DNA of 64,000 bases from positions 1-64,000 of the forward strand of contig JAGHQL010000144.1 in the NCBI GenBank assembly GCA_020080175.1, read 5' to 3'. The stretch's first letter is position 1, and each line of letters opens with the position of its first letter. The notes below the pieces were generated by a model. It ran no database searches. It was given only the letters and a program-made list of their open reading frames with translations, and was not told the origin of the DNA. The translations under genes were made by a program, and so were the position numbers. The DNA comes from Glutinoglossum americanum. Lineage: Eukaryota; Ascomycota; Geoglossomycetes; Geoglossales; Geoglossaceae. This document shows positions 46,301-58,895 of this stretch, one piece after another.

Positions 46301-49300
46301 TTCACCAGGCCGTCAAAACAATGACATATTAGACTGTTCTAGCATATGTGAAATAGGGTGTGTTTGAGGAGCACCCCTCCACAGACAATCATCGTGGGGG
46401 GAACGCTCTAGCAAAATGCTCAATCGGATCCCGAGGAGAGAGGGATATAGGCGGAAAAGGCCTCTAATGGATTTTTGGAAAAAAAAAAAGTAAAAAGGGA
46501 AGTGGAGCTGCGAGGGGAGGAGGTTGGGAGGAGGGACAGGGAATAGGGTGTGTTGAATAGTAATCGTAAGGCGGTACCAAGCGCCACAAGGACTGTGGCG
46601 GTGGCAATGCTATGGAGCATTACGTAGCCTCAGCTGGCATCGCCGCGGCCTCAACTGGCAATGGGCCGGAGGCCCACCATGGTTCCTTCAGGCATTTAAG
46701 CCAGTCGGAACTCTATGTAATTAATTCTAGATCGTTAAGCAAGCAATCTATTGTCCGTACTACATACAAGAATTGACCCGCTACTCTTCCCGCTGCGCGC
46801 TCAATAACCAACAGGGTGGAAGGTTTGAGATGGGGATGATGGGGATGTCGAGGGGTGGTATAGTGTTGGCGTGGTTTATAGTGCAACGCGCACTAGTCCA
46901 GTTGCGAGGAAGTCACCAACTGAAAAGCCAAAGGACATGTCGGTCTGTTGCACCAAGTGATTGATGGGATTCTGGGGGTGCTATTTGGGCGTCATTTGGA
47001 AATATTGTTCTTGTTACTGGGTGATTAGTGGTTTTAAGTGAGCTGAGGAGGGCGCGTAAGCGGGACTAGGGGGTAGATTTCTCCTCCCCTGGGGCATTGA
47101 TTATGCTCGGAAAGTTAACGTATCATGACGCGCAGCATAAGGTAGTGATTCCATCGAGCGCTTGCCACAGACGGCGTGATGGAGTAGAAACCGCCTTAAA
47201 AGATGGAACGTGGAGGATCGCGGTTCTAAGCTAGATAGGTGAAATATGTGCCGCGGACATTTTTTTTACCGCAAAGAGGAATGGAATAGGGTAGATTTAG
47301 CTAAGCCTTCCTAAGCTGATGCTATGCTGTTTAGTACGATCTTAGTCATCATGCGTGTTTGTAGGGGCCTTAGCATAGGGTTTAGAACCTAGACTCTCGG
47401 GGCGAAGGCTGGCCCCTCCACGCCACAATAAGTCAGAGTAGCTGCTTAGAATCAGCCTTGGCCTTCGTCCCTCAGAGGTTTCGGATTATTGTTTTAGCCG
47501 ATTTGTGATGTAAACGTCCTTTCCCTATTCTGCTAAACGGAGAGTTCTTCTAACTAGGAGAAATGACATAGGGAGAATCCAGCCAGGGGATTTGGACATT
47601 TACTGAGTAAAGGTGCCTGTATCATAGGTGTTCTCCATTTCATATTTGCCCAGCCTTCCATAACCTTTCTGTTCTTATACGAGCGGTGCGAGATCTTGAA
47701 GGATAGGAAAAATAGGGTTTAATTAATTAATGTATTACGAGAGCGAAGGTTCTTATGCTCGGATGGAAAATACAAGCGGACATGGTAATTGAACGCGATC
47801 ATTCCGGAATTGAAATGGCTGCATTCGTTCTAGAATTAGAATGCTTGGATACTTCTATTCCAATACTTGGATCCCTCATGACGAGCCTTTGAGCTTTATA
47901 TCGATTTTGCTGACCGGCTCCTGACGTATTCCGAATTGTTTATTTCCACCACGGTCCCGTTCGTCTAGCTGTTGGAATTCCCGCTCCAGTCCCGCTACTT
48001 GGTTTTAGCGATAGAGGAGAGTTCGCATGTGGAGATAGCTGAATTGACGGCACGCCTTGAAGCCATCAGAACTTACCATGAAGGCCGCAAGCCTTGGGTA
48101 GCCTTGGGTAGCCTTCGGGATATTCGTTGGCTTTTTACTTCGATCAGCATTTCCAGCCGAAGTTCAATCATGAGTTTAAAACAATACTTGACTGAAGTCC
48201 CTGAACGATTGCTTCCCTCCATTTCATCCCTTAACCAGTCAGTCCTGGAGTGTGAAGAAGTTTCAGACACTGATGAAGGTTACCGCTGGGTCCGCCTCAG
48301 GTAGTATACTAGCTAGGTCAATTGCAATATTTTGAACAACCGCCGGTTCTGTCATTGTGCTCGGTGGTTCAATTGATTTGTCCGATTTGATGAATATCTT
48401 AGTCTGAGAATTTAGTGAGGTCGCTTTACCCCAGTATTTCAAGACTAGTTGGGGAATTTAATGAGATCATTCGAGTTGACGTGGTGCCTCTTGATTGAGT
48501 CGCTTCGACGGCTATCTAGTGAAGAGACGGCAGTAACAGCGAAAACAATCATATCCCTTCGTGCTAGTGCCGCTGCTATCGCGGTCATCTAGATTCGGGT
48601 CCATCTGGGAGAGCGTCAAGGGTGGTTGATTGACCGTACCTCCTAATGGCAGTTCCGGCTGCAATGTTGTGACTGATTTGTATTTCTCCCCATCTATGTC
48701 GTCTGAGTCGTCACATTCCTATTCTAGTGTGCCGACCAGACCAGCCATTTAGGCAACATGACTAAGTGCAACATGAAGACTCAGTAGGTCCCTACAGGGC
48801 GCAAACAGGAAGGTGTCCCGGAATTCTGCCCGGGTTGGCTTGTTTGATTACTCTCCGCGGGGATTTGGACTATTTATGGCTCAGCTAGAGCCTCACCTTA
48901 TCACAATCATTTAACTTCAGTAGATACCCGTACCGTTATCTGAACAGTACCAGAGCACGGTTGCGACCCCGCAGGAGTCTTACGAATTGACTTTCACCTG
49001 CTATGCACCATGAAATCGTCGTTAAATATTTGTATCTGAAAATATAGGAACGCTCAATAGGATGCATCTTATAAAACACTAGCTTTCGCTATTCGAAGAT
49101 GCTTAGTGTGGTTGCGTATAGGCACGAGGCCACGCTTAAGGCCTGCCTCGCCTCACGAACCTCCGCTTCCTCGGCCTTCGCATGAGCAATTACATTAGGT
49201 AATTTGAGTTAAGTGTTCGTTCTGTGTTGGTATTCGGAGGGGAACGACGCAATTAAAAAACGCAAGGCGAGTGCATGTTCGGGGAGGGGTCTGATGTTAG

Positions 49301-49479
49301 GAGGAGGGGTTATAGAATATAAAAGTAAGTCAGAGAGAGGGAGAGGGAGGGAGGGGAGTCCAGGAGCGCTAAGGATTGGTGCGATTCCTTCGGGCCACAC
49401 TTTATAGGGTACAGCTTATAGCATTAGGAGAGGTTTGACAAAGACAGTTGCAACATAAGTTGGCATGTCGGTGAGCTTA
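43389..49479. other. Gene-poor 6-kb stretch
   Basis: I find no supported gene, repeat family or RNA here. A few frames are longer than chance expectation but carry no domain: minus 44033-44290, minus 44374-44637 and plus 47972-48304. The last reads like an alpha-helical protein but has no ATG at its 5' end. Small features are ttggta repeats near 45212-45229, an A run near 46481 and the palindromic ttaattaattaa at 47720-47731. The first 300 bp include the patatin promoter. Confidence 0.5.
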
Positions 49480-50645
49480 TCAGACGACCATCCTACCCGT
49501 AGGGCCCCTAGAGCCACCAATCGCGGACGAACTAGACTTGCCGGTTACGGATGAGCGTTCTCCGAGCTCTCCCCTTTGAGGATTGCCGCTCTGATCGACA
49601 GAGGCGAGATAAGGAGGCGGATAAGCAGGCGCTTGAGGATATGAATCAGCAGGGACGACTGATCCTGGGTGGAGATGATCTTGCGGGTGTTGCCGTCCTT
49701 GCTGAGCCTGGTGATCCATGTCTCCCAGGGGAATCGGCGCGTTCTGCGATCCTTGAGTGGGGTTGGTAGCTACACCTCTATGGGGGCCTGGTTCACGCTG
49801 GCCATATGTAGGTCTTAGCGGGGTTGGGTTTTGTTCGACAATTGGCGGAGGTGGGGGTGGGGGTGGGTCTCTCCCCTTGTAATACCACAGCGCGAGGAGC
49901 ACTAAAAGTATAGGCAGGACTAGGCCAAAGCTCAAGCCCAAACCCAATCGTCGTGGCCGATGGTTGGGGGCTGGCATCGGGGGAACCGTAGGCGCTGATG
50001 TGTTGGTGCTCGGATGTGTTGTTTCGCTTGTAGTTACGGTTGTGCTCGTCGTAGTGCTTGAGCTCGTCGTAGTGCTCGAGCTTGTAGTTGTGGTGGAGCT
50101 TGTTGTAGTGCTTGAGCTTGTCGTTGTGCTTGTGGTTGTCTCTGTGCTCGGTGGCGTGTTTGAGAGTGAGTCGTTGGGGTAAATGAATATCTCTTGCGGA
50201 CCGCCACAGCAGGGATAGTTGTCTGACTCGCAACAGTAGCCTCCATTCTGGCAGCGAGTGAGAGGGACATCTTTCGCGTATTTGGGGTCTGGCTACGTTA
50301 GACTTGAGTTCTGAGGTCTAAGGCCATTGCCTTTGCGAGATAAAGGGGTTGCATAATACTAGAACTATTTGTACACAAATGCAGGCAGCCTGGACCCCAT
50401 TTGTCGTCCGTGCAGGATTCTCTCCACAGAACGTTGTTGTCAAGTTCAAGGCAGAGGCCGTGTGGCTGACAGGAATTGGCAGGTTTGTTTCCGCCTATTC
50501 TGCAGCACATGCTCACCGCTAGGGAGGGATCGCAAGGCTGATAGTCGGATGGGGCTGAAGATCCATCTGGGTGATAACAGGATTCTGCTGAAGTTGTCGC
50601 TAGTAACGTTGTAATAGCCAAAAGGCAGAGGACTGGCTTAGCCAT
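49480..50645 (-). CDS. Secreted-type Cys-rich single-pass membrane protein
   Basis: Two exons, 50645-50360 and 50288-49480, giving 364 residues. A signal peptide (MAKPVLCLLAITTLLATTSA) precedes a Cys-rich ectodomain (SCYHPDG, PCDPSLAVSMCCRIGG, NSCQPHGLCL, ESCTDDKWGPGC, PLTRCQNGGYCC, NYPCCGG). A long Ser/Thr stalk follows, then one membrane segment (about LGLSFGLVLPILLVLLALWYY) and a Pro-rich cytoplasmic tail starting with eight prolines. The ectodomain pattern is a common fungal family with no fixed name. The layout resembles wall-stress sensors (Wsc/Mid2), with an O-glycosylated stalk, but the Cys pattern is not WSC. The donor at 50359 (GTATTA) was preferred over a GC alternative at 50345 because it gives a good branch site and keeps frame. 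Function is not known. Confidence 0.78.
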
Positions 50646-52972
50646 TACAGATGATCAACAATGGTGAGGTTTGAAGCTCGTGAGGGAAAGGGGTTGAGGG
50701 TCTCTCCGGTGGACTGACGGGGCCTTTCGTTGGAGGGGAAGTAATTTAAGTTACTGCCATCCAAATCGATTCCATGGAAGGGAGTTCCGGGCGATGGAGT
50801 TTTTTGGCTAATGGGATTCACTCTGAATGACCCCATTCTTGCGGAAGCCACTCTTTAGACGCTGCAGTAAGGTATTCTCCGGAGCAACTGATTCCGCAAA
50901 CCGACCCACACCAGAAAAAAAAAAAATTCAGAGCTATCAAACCTTCTAGGCCCTTCCATTTAAAGATGTATCGAGACACAGCCTGGAAGAGTGCGCTGCT
51001 CATGGGACGGGTTGGGGGTTCTGTGCTGTTTCGGGAAAAGCTTATTCGTTCTTTGCCAATGAAGAAGTTAGGACGAGCTTCGTCACGGCGAATACCTGCA
51101 ATCCAAGGCTGACGGATGGTGACATATGTTCGTAGCCGTGACGGGCGTGTGGACAAGCTTTACGGGGGTTAGGCAAAGAGTCCTCGGGGCTGGCTAGAAG
51201 TCAGTCATTGGCCGCCACAACATGCAAGCTGGGGCTGAACGATGTTTGATCCCGGACCCGCATTTGGGTCTCGCCATGGCCATCTGACCCGCACATGTCT
51301 TTCCTCCTTCTCTTCTTCCTCCCTCTACAGCTACTACTCCTGATACGTAGAACATCGCCTACCAAAACGTGGTGTAGGTCCACACAGACTGCCTGGGGCC
51401 TGTGCTGTGGCTTTGGCGACTAGTGCACCCAAGCGAACTTGGCTGCCGAACAGCCCTCCCCGCCGAGTGCATGCGCGGTCATAGGCGATCCCGTCTCAAA
51501 AAGCAGCCATTACATCAGGGCTGGCAACCTACAGGATTACGTTAGGCCCGCCGAATTGGAGCTCTGGATGGGTAGCAGAACTAGTGCTTTGGAGCCTTGG
51601 AGATTAACCTCTTGGGAATACAGAACTTCCAGGTGGGGCCAGCAGCACGGTTAGGCCTTCTGTGATTCGGCATAAGCGGCCTATCAGCAATGTAAAACTT
51701 GCAGGCTATAGAGCTGCAAGCGGGCATGAGGTGTCCATAGCAGGGATTCCATATGCCGGCCAACGGGGTGTGGCAACCGTAGTGGTGCGGGGTGCTCTGC
51801 ATGTTATCACACTTGGTGCCGCAAGAACGAGTATTGAGCGATGCCCCAGGATTATTTGCCCGGCAGTACCTGTATGTAGTCGAGTAGGAAGGCCATATAC
51901 TCCGGCCTCATCCACTAGGTTTTCCCTTGGTTTTACACTTCAAACCATAGAAGCCATACCGTTAGGGTTAAGATTAATCATCCTCTAGCTTCCTCTAGAT
52001 TAGATGTAGTTTGATTAGGATTAAATCAACCGTTTCTAGAATTATGGTCCCAGCTGAGTCGAGCTACGCTTATTTTCACATAGTTGCCATAAGATATTCA
52101 AGGCGCCGTTCTAGGAAGGCTCATGTGAACCCATAGGTGGAATTTAGTGTAGCGGGGATCCCAGCGATTGCGTTTGGCTGGATATACTCCCCATGCTCCT
52201 AGCATCCTCCTGTCCGAGAAGAGTATATGCACGCCGGGTGAATGCCACGTTCGGATCTTCCCCCCATGTTAAGTACACAGGGGCGCTGCTATGCACCTAA
52301 GGGGCCTGCTGCATTCATAGGGGGCTCTATGATACCCTATTCGGGAAGTGCAGTGAATGGGAAAACGACTTGTAGTGAATGAGGCGTGCCGGAATGGCGC
52401 TAGGAGGCATATAAGGTCTTCTGAGGCCCGATTCGTTCCAAACTTCTTTCCTCCCCTACATCCATTGGGGCATCTGTGGGTGGCATTGCCTCGTGTCCAT
52501 ATGGGCACGGGCTAGGAGCGAATCGGTGATAATCTCGCCTAATCCTCCTAAGAAACTACGATAGGAGCCGTAGGAGATGGCCCTTATGGGGAGTCGCCAG
52601 GTGAGAGGAAGCGATTGAGGGGCAATGGCTAGGTAATTGTCCGATGGGAGCTAGAAAAAGAGGGGGCAAGGGGGAAATGATGGCGAGACAAAGGCTATAG
52701 GTGGTGGCTGGGTCGGTATACACAGACAAACGCCGGGGATCCACTCATACCGGAACTTTGCTAATATATACTAAACCCTTGAAACTTCCAGCCCTTCTTC
52801 AGACCATCGCTCCTATATGTCCGTTGGCTGCTGTTTCTTTGTCGGTTACGACCGCGTGGCTCTTCAGGCTCTGGTGGTCACACAACCGTGGACCTTTGGC
52901 CTTTTCTCTCTATTGTCCCTTCTCCCTGCCGCCTTTCCTCCGCCGTCCTCCTCCATCGTCCCCCCCCGACAG
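50646..52972. other. Gap: no gene recognised
   Basis: 2.3 kb without a supported gene; frames are short and have no recognisable domains. It includes the promoter of the Cys-rich membrane protein (right after 50645) and the left flank of the SNF2 pseudogene. Confidence 0.45.
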
Positions 52973-55770
52973 TATGGCCAGGGCTCAACCGACAGGAGAT
53001 GTCATACGCCTTGGGCCTAACAATGATCTATATTATTTCAAGACAGCAGAGACCAGTGGCCCCAGGCTCGCTGGCCTACTCGACCTCTTCGACACCAAGA
53101 ATCTGGGCAAGTGGCTGCAGTCAAGGGCTGTTAGGGACACCTAGGAACCGTACAGGGACTTTCGGATCAGGGGATTCGGGGGGATTGCTACTAAGGCTGT
53201 TCCGATTGGCCTCGAGGATTGCATGGATCTCTGGGTCAAGGAGCCTATAAGGAAGCTTCTGCGGACCGACGATGTCGCATGGGGTCAGACCCGAAAGGGG
53301 CCCGCCTCCTCCTGGTAACCCTTTGGAATGCGCGCCGGTTGGTTATGGCTAACGTCGAGGTGTTTTCCAAATTCGTGGAGTTCCCGGAGGGACGGAGAGT
53401 GTGGTTGGGGGAGTGCGGTGTCTGCGGCTAATGTGGGACCGAAAGGCCAAAAGTATGCCGGTGGCTCTATGAAAAGCCAGCCAGCCTTAGGCGTGCAACC
53501 GCAGGTTGGACGGGTCAAGGTTCCTCGCGGAACCGACACATTTCCCCGCCACCTCTGACGGTCCAGCACCGCTCCCACGCCACTGACGAGCCAACGACGC
53601 CCTGGCGGATGGACTCAGAGAGATCGAGCAGGGAGTGGATGCCGGCGAGAGCCTCCTGAGCACCACCCGGTCACAAACAATCGGTATCTACCCGGCGTCT
53701 CGAGCCAAGTTCATGCAGGAGATCGCGCGGAAGATCAATGTCCTCCGCACCGGCGGCAACCGCTCCTCCGCCAACAACCAGGCGCTGGTGGAGTTGGCTG
53801 GCAACGCCGGTACGGTGGCGAAGCCGACCGTGGATGAGTCAGGGGATGACGCGGCGGCGGCCACGGCTGTTGAGGAGACTGAGGCCTTTTAGGACCTCCA
53901 GAACGCTATTGCATCGCTATCGTCGGCCAGGGTCCCTAGCTGCAATGAGGCCGAGCAGCTATTCCCCGGAGAACGAGTTCGGCGTGCCGTGTGCGGGTTA
54001 TCTAGCTCTAAAGCCCTAGCAGGTGGCCGGCGTGAAGCGTATGCTGTGCCAGGGGGCCTCTCCTCTGCGTGGCAGGATCGTGGCCCGCGGGTGCGGTCTG
54101 AGGAAGATGAATCAGACGCTCGCCTTCCTAGCCACCTCCGTCCAGAGGGACGAGGCCTCCCAAACTCAGCGAGAGATTTCAAATCTACCCCCACCACCGC
54201 CCACCCCCCAGTCAACCAGATGTGGATTGGCAAGCGGATGGACCACATCTCGGAGATTTCCGACATGTGCATCTTTCACAGCAGCCGCTCCCACGTGCCG
54301 TGGGTCAGGGACGCGGCCCTGGCGCCTACTGAGACGAAGGGCCCGTAAGACGAGGGCGGCATCGCAGACTCGAGCAGTGCTAAGACGCGGCGCCTTCTCC
54401 TACTGCTAACATACGAGACGCTGGCCCGCCGGTTCAGCAACGATGACGACACCAGCAACGGTGGCGACCGCCCTGGCAGCCAGAACATGCAAGTCGGCCG
54501 CTTCTCGTAAGCCATCTGTGGCGAAGGTCATCGGATAAAGGGGCGGAAGACTGAGGCCTGTGGGGCTGTCTCGGGGTTGCGGGCTCGCTGCAAGTGGGCC
54601 TTCAGCAACCCTCGTTAACCGGATCACCGACTACTCCGGCTACCTCTCCTCCTTCTTTGACAGAAGGTGGGTCTCAGAGGTAGCGGATGGAGACCCGGGC
54701 CAGCCGTACCAGACGCTGCTGGTGCTGCACCCCGTGGAGCAGACCATCCTTAATGGCCTTCAGCTCCTGGATCCCGAGCTCTTCGGACGCAACATTGCTC
54801 TCGGTAATATGCCCATGGAACGTGCAAGACACGTTCTCCCGGATCTTTCCTGTGTTCTCCAGCTACAACGGACAACGACGAGCTTGTTCGACATTGAAGG
54901 GGGGGGGGGGGGGGGGGGGGACCCAACGCGTTGGAGACGGCATCCCCCCCTTCGTCGCCAGCACCGTCGAACTCGCTATGTCTAACGAGGCCCAAGCCGA
55001 ATATGTGGGGTACCGCGAGGGACTCTACGGTCAACTAAACGCGGTGAACTGAGACGGCGATGGCGAACCTGCCACTGTCTTCAATGATCAATTCCCCTGG
55101 CGGCTATCGCATGTCTCGTTCTCACCTACCCTGGAGAGGGTTGCCGCGTCGGATTTCCAGGAACGACGCCGAGGAGATTGAGCAGTTCCAGCAATGCACC
55201 GATGGAGGCGCAAGGGCGTTCGTGCGGCATGCCATGCTAGGCTGGGGGGCGCCCGCCCCGCGGGCTGCTGCTGAGCTTGTCGAGTTCCTCACCACCGCTC
55301 CCACCCAATCTGGGCTATATGTGCGGCATCCTCGCCGACGCGGTGCTCACCGAGCGACAGAAGATAATCCTGTTCACAGATTGGCCTCTGGTGGCTGATG
55401 GATATGTCTCTGGGCCTGCTGGATATTGACTAGGCTGGACGAGAGTGCCCGGGTCATGCGGTTGTTTAACGATCCGGGCCTGCTCCTTGGGGATCAACCT
55501 GGAGCACTGCGGTCGCTCTGGAGTCAGTACGCACGCTACTCCAGGCGATAGGTAGGATCAACCGTACCGGCCAGACCCGGCGGCAGTTAGTTACCATACC
55601 GTGAGGACACCTCTAGCAGGTGGCAAGAGTACATATCCACCAAGAAGTTCACGGCGCAGCTCTCCGGGTCACTCACTGCCGGTTCTGGCGGATCGGAGCT
55701 GACCGAAGAGACGGTGGTGGACTCCTGGGACAGCCGCAGCCTCGCCTGCCGACAGGGGACATGAGATTCC
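52973..55770 (+). pseudogene. SNF2-family helicase pseudogene, heavily decayed
   Basis: Fragments in changing plus-strand frames give a SNF2 helicase in the right order. An N-terminal stretch (MARAQPTGDVIRLG, then YRDFRIRGFGGIATKAVPIG) comes first. Next is the Q-motif-like ALKP-stop-QVAGVKRML (near 54015) and a Walker A region LRGRIVARGCGLRKM (54065-54109) where GLGKT is expected. Motif II region ICGEGHRIKGRKTEA (from 54514) has Gly for the Asp of DEGH. NRITDYSGYLSSFF follows, then helicase C pieces TERQKIILFTDWPLVADGYV (near 55350) and LQAIGRINRTGQTRRQ (near 55535). There are many stops and shifts, both ATPase motifs are mutated, and a 22-base G run interrupts it. The DNA stays GC-rich, so RIP-type decay is unlikely. 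Parent function cannot be told. Confidence 0.82.
54899..54920 (+). repeat. G22 homopolymer
   Basis: Twenty-two consecutive G lie inside the SNF2 pseudogene, flanked by attgaa and acccaa. The run may form G-quadruplexes and is prone to length error. Confidence 0.9.
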
Positions 55771-57407
55771 CCCTAGGGACTGCCCTCATCAGTGGCAAAG
55801 ACGAAGACGGGGTCCCTGCTGCTAGTGGTGGCGTAGAGGGGGTTGAGCCCGTTTCTGCGGGTTCGGGCCCCTGAAAGTGATCCTGTCATCGACTCCATCC
55901 GGCCGTTTGTGGGGATACTTCGACCATTGAGGGCCCCGGGGCTAGCAACGCCTGCGTAGAATACTGAGCCAGGCACAAATGAAATCTGACTCGAGATTTC
56001 ACATTGCGGCTACGGACCCTGGAGTCTACAGAGGCGAACCGATGTCGTGTGTTGCGTGGCAAGGAAGGAAAGTGGATCGTTGAGTAGGGGCCTCACGAAC
56101 GAAGAAACCTCCGAGTCAGAGTTCCCCTTCAACCTTCGCCTGCCCCCCTTGCAGGGTTAACTCTACACTCAGCATCACGACTCTATCCACCGACCGGATT
56201 CATTCCTCCTCTTAGATCACCTCCGCCGCTAAAAGTTATGGATTAGCAGCTGATGGGAGGTCTCAAGGCCCTCAAGAAAGTCACCGGGAGAGATGGAGAT
56301 AGAGAGCGAAGATGGGAGAGGTTAGTAGAAGATACGGGGTCCCGGGTCTATTGCGATGCCAGCTAGTTACAGCAGTGCCAAACTAACAACACTAAACCCT
56401 AGACCCCGAGAATCCACTCTCTAGGAACGGCCGCGCGATATTGAACCCAGGTTAGGGTTGTCCCTAGACTATCAGTGGGCGGCTGCTAGACCCCCTGTAG
56501 AAACCCCCCAAGGTGGACGCCCCACGGCGGCCACCTGGGACTATCCCCCCAGCGCCCGTCTGGATCAGTCTTGGGGACTAGTATCGGGAGAGAGCAACAA
56601 CAATTCAATCGGGCAGAGACCCTTCCGCGGTCCCGCGACCGGCCATAGTCAAGAGTCAGATATTCGCCCATCCCGCCACAGATGAGCTCCAATGGGTCGA
56701 GAATGGATGAGCCATACACGTGTAGTTCGGTCTCGCGCAACCCTCATCTGATGCCAATTCCGGTGCCCGCTTAACTAGTGTTGGTTATGCTGTTGGATTT
56801 ATGGCGGCATGTCGCGCGAACCAGCTCTTACCTAGGTGTCCGAACCGAAATGGGGTGTGCCGGTACCGGGAGCCCGTAAACATCCCGATGGAACACATAA
56901 TCATCGCACGGCATATCTCAGAGACTTTAGTGGGAATAGTGATTATAATTATTTCTCTAGTACATGAATCCAGCCACTTATAGACCGATCATTTATTTCG
57001 CCCATCGCGGGTTACTAACCATTCCTCCACTTGAGGGAGTCACCTATCTCACCTTCCTCCGTTATGACACGCTATTTAGCGGTACGGGACTAGGGCGGAC
57101 GGGGTGGTCTCGGTCCACCCAAGCCGAGATTGGCACAACGGGGGAATTAACGTTGTGCAAGTCGGCATGCAATGCGGTACTGGCGTAGATAGATTGCCAT
57201 ATGGTCTATCGAATAGACTCTATAGGTGTGCATATAAAAACACTGTAAATGGCAAAAGCTGCGTTATTCATACGTTCGTTATGGGAAACTCCTTTAATGC
57301 TGCTCGTCTCTTTAGTTAGCAATGGCGGATAGGTTAGGGAAGGTAAAATTGCTCACCAGCTGAAATTCGCAGGCTTTTCCTCTTTTTCCTCTCCACGGAT
57401 GCGCTCA
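55771..57407. other. Gap: no gene recognised
   Basis: 1.6 kb between the SNF2 pseudogene and the stop of the DUF3112 gene. Weak frames may continue the pseudogene to about 55870. Nothing else was identified. Confidence 0.45.
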
Positions 57408-58895
57408 TCACGGTGCCGATTTCTGGTGCGGAATATACTCGATTCGATCATCGTGCTGCGGATGGACGAGCGGCCGTGGGTATTGCACATCAGCCTGCGA
57501 GATTCCAGGCACGTCCCAATCGTTCTGGGTCATCGGCTGGCTCATGGGAATCAATGGAGCCTCCTGGCCCAGCGGAGAATGGCTCTGCATCAGAGGGCTC
57601 GCGGGGGCCGGCGGGCCAGACTGGCTCTGTGGTCGAGTCGTTGTAATGTGCAATTGAGAGCCATTGAAACTAGACGCCCGGGTTGCACGGGAGAGGACGA
57701 GACTTGTGCGCATACTTGATCGGTGGGAGCACGAAGGGCATTCGAACACCTCTTCGTCCCACATGAGCGCATCGAGGCTACCAATGTTCTCCTCGTGCAT
57801 CTTGGGACCGCCGTAGTCACCAGGGCCCTTGCTTCCGTCGGGGACGTGGAATCGTCGGTCAACACGCACAATTGCGTAGATGATGATGACCATGATCTCG
57901 ACGGTGAAGACGAAGAAGTAGAAGCTGCCCCTCCTGTGGAACCAAGCCGGATTATCGAGGGGTCGCTCGAAAAACGCCGTCACGGCTCTGAACCCAGTGC
58001 CAAGTGTGAGGACAAACGCGGCTAGACACACAAGCAGCGCCTTTGAGCGAAACCTCCCCGTCCCGAACTTCTCAACGTGTGCACTCGAAGGAATTGCGCA
58101 TCCGATCCCGACAAAAGGAACGGGGAAGATAGCGAGGAAGGTGTACCAACAGATACCGAAGAGCTGGATGTCCCTGCACTGCTTCATCACTTTGGGATTG
58201 AGAGTGTAGTGATAGGTGACGAGGGAGGTGATGTTCATAGTGACGACGATGACGATGGAGCTGTAGAAGAAGATGAAGAACCATCTGAGATATTTATTCC
58301 AGCCGAATTTCGGGTGGACGGCACGAATTATGCGTTGGGAGAACATGGCGTTGATGGCGAAGAGCATGACGGTTCTAATCCACCACGCGTATTAGCAGCT
58401 CGAACCACCGCAAACCCCACAGCCACGACACAAGGGGAAAACCAAAACCACTGACCCCGCATTGACCAAAATCTCCGAGGTTATGGCGATGTGGACACTA
58501 TTCGGCTTCGCGGCCCATACTATGCGCATGATACACGTACACGTTCTGGCGAGACAGAAATCAAAGGTCAAACCGGATAAATGGAATTTATGCCCACGTT
58601 TGCTGTTCAGGTGGTGGATCGAGATATGGGCGATCCCGCAAGCAATGTACAGCGCAAGAAAGGCAAGCGTGACGGGGACATCGATGGAGACGGTTGGATG
58701 ACCACCGAGGATGGCGAAGGCAGAGGGGTAGGGTTTGTGGTCGGTCTCTGCGGGCTGAGGCTCATCGGAGCGAGGAAGGAGGAGTTTGAGGAACTGGAGA
58801 ATAGTCAGTCGGTGTAGAGTGTCGAGGTGGAAGCAGCTCAACGCTCGAACGCTCACGCTCGAACGCTCACGCTCGAACGCTCCACGCACCTCCAT
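57408..58895 (-). CDS. DUF3112-type multi-pass membrane protein
   Basis: Two exons, 58895-58456 and 58374-57408 (donor GTCAGT, intron 81 bp), giving 468 residues. The family start is recognisable at YPSAFAILGGHPTVSIDVPV. About seven membrane segments follow, including VTLAFLALYIACGIAHI, WFFIFFYSSIVIVVTMNI, WYTFLAIFPVPFVGIGCAIP, LVCLAAFVLTLGTGFRAVTAFF and YFFVFTVEIMVIIIYAIV. Conserved landmarks are GHKFHLSG, MRIVWA and NAMFSQRIIRAVHP. The tail is disordered (Pro/Ser/Gln) with a CPSC pair. The family is fungal, seven-helix-like and of unknown function. The first about 60 residues, including three 14-bp tandem repeats, are atypical; the true start may lie downstream or in an unseen exon. Confidence 0.8.
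58841..58882. repeat. Three perfect 14-bp tandem repeats
   Basis: acgctcgaacgctc occurs three times without a mismatch, just inside or just upstream of the DUF3112 start. Each 14-mer is itself two related 7-mers. Confidence 0.92.

Noticed and set aside
47972-48304. 110-codon plus frame in the gene-poor stretch
   Set aside because: No ATG at its 5' end, no recognised domain and no neighbouring exons with good splice sites.
54687-55052. Separate gene over the G22 run
   Set aside because: The frames are pieces of the SNF2 pseudogene; the polyglycine is an artefact of the G tract.
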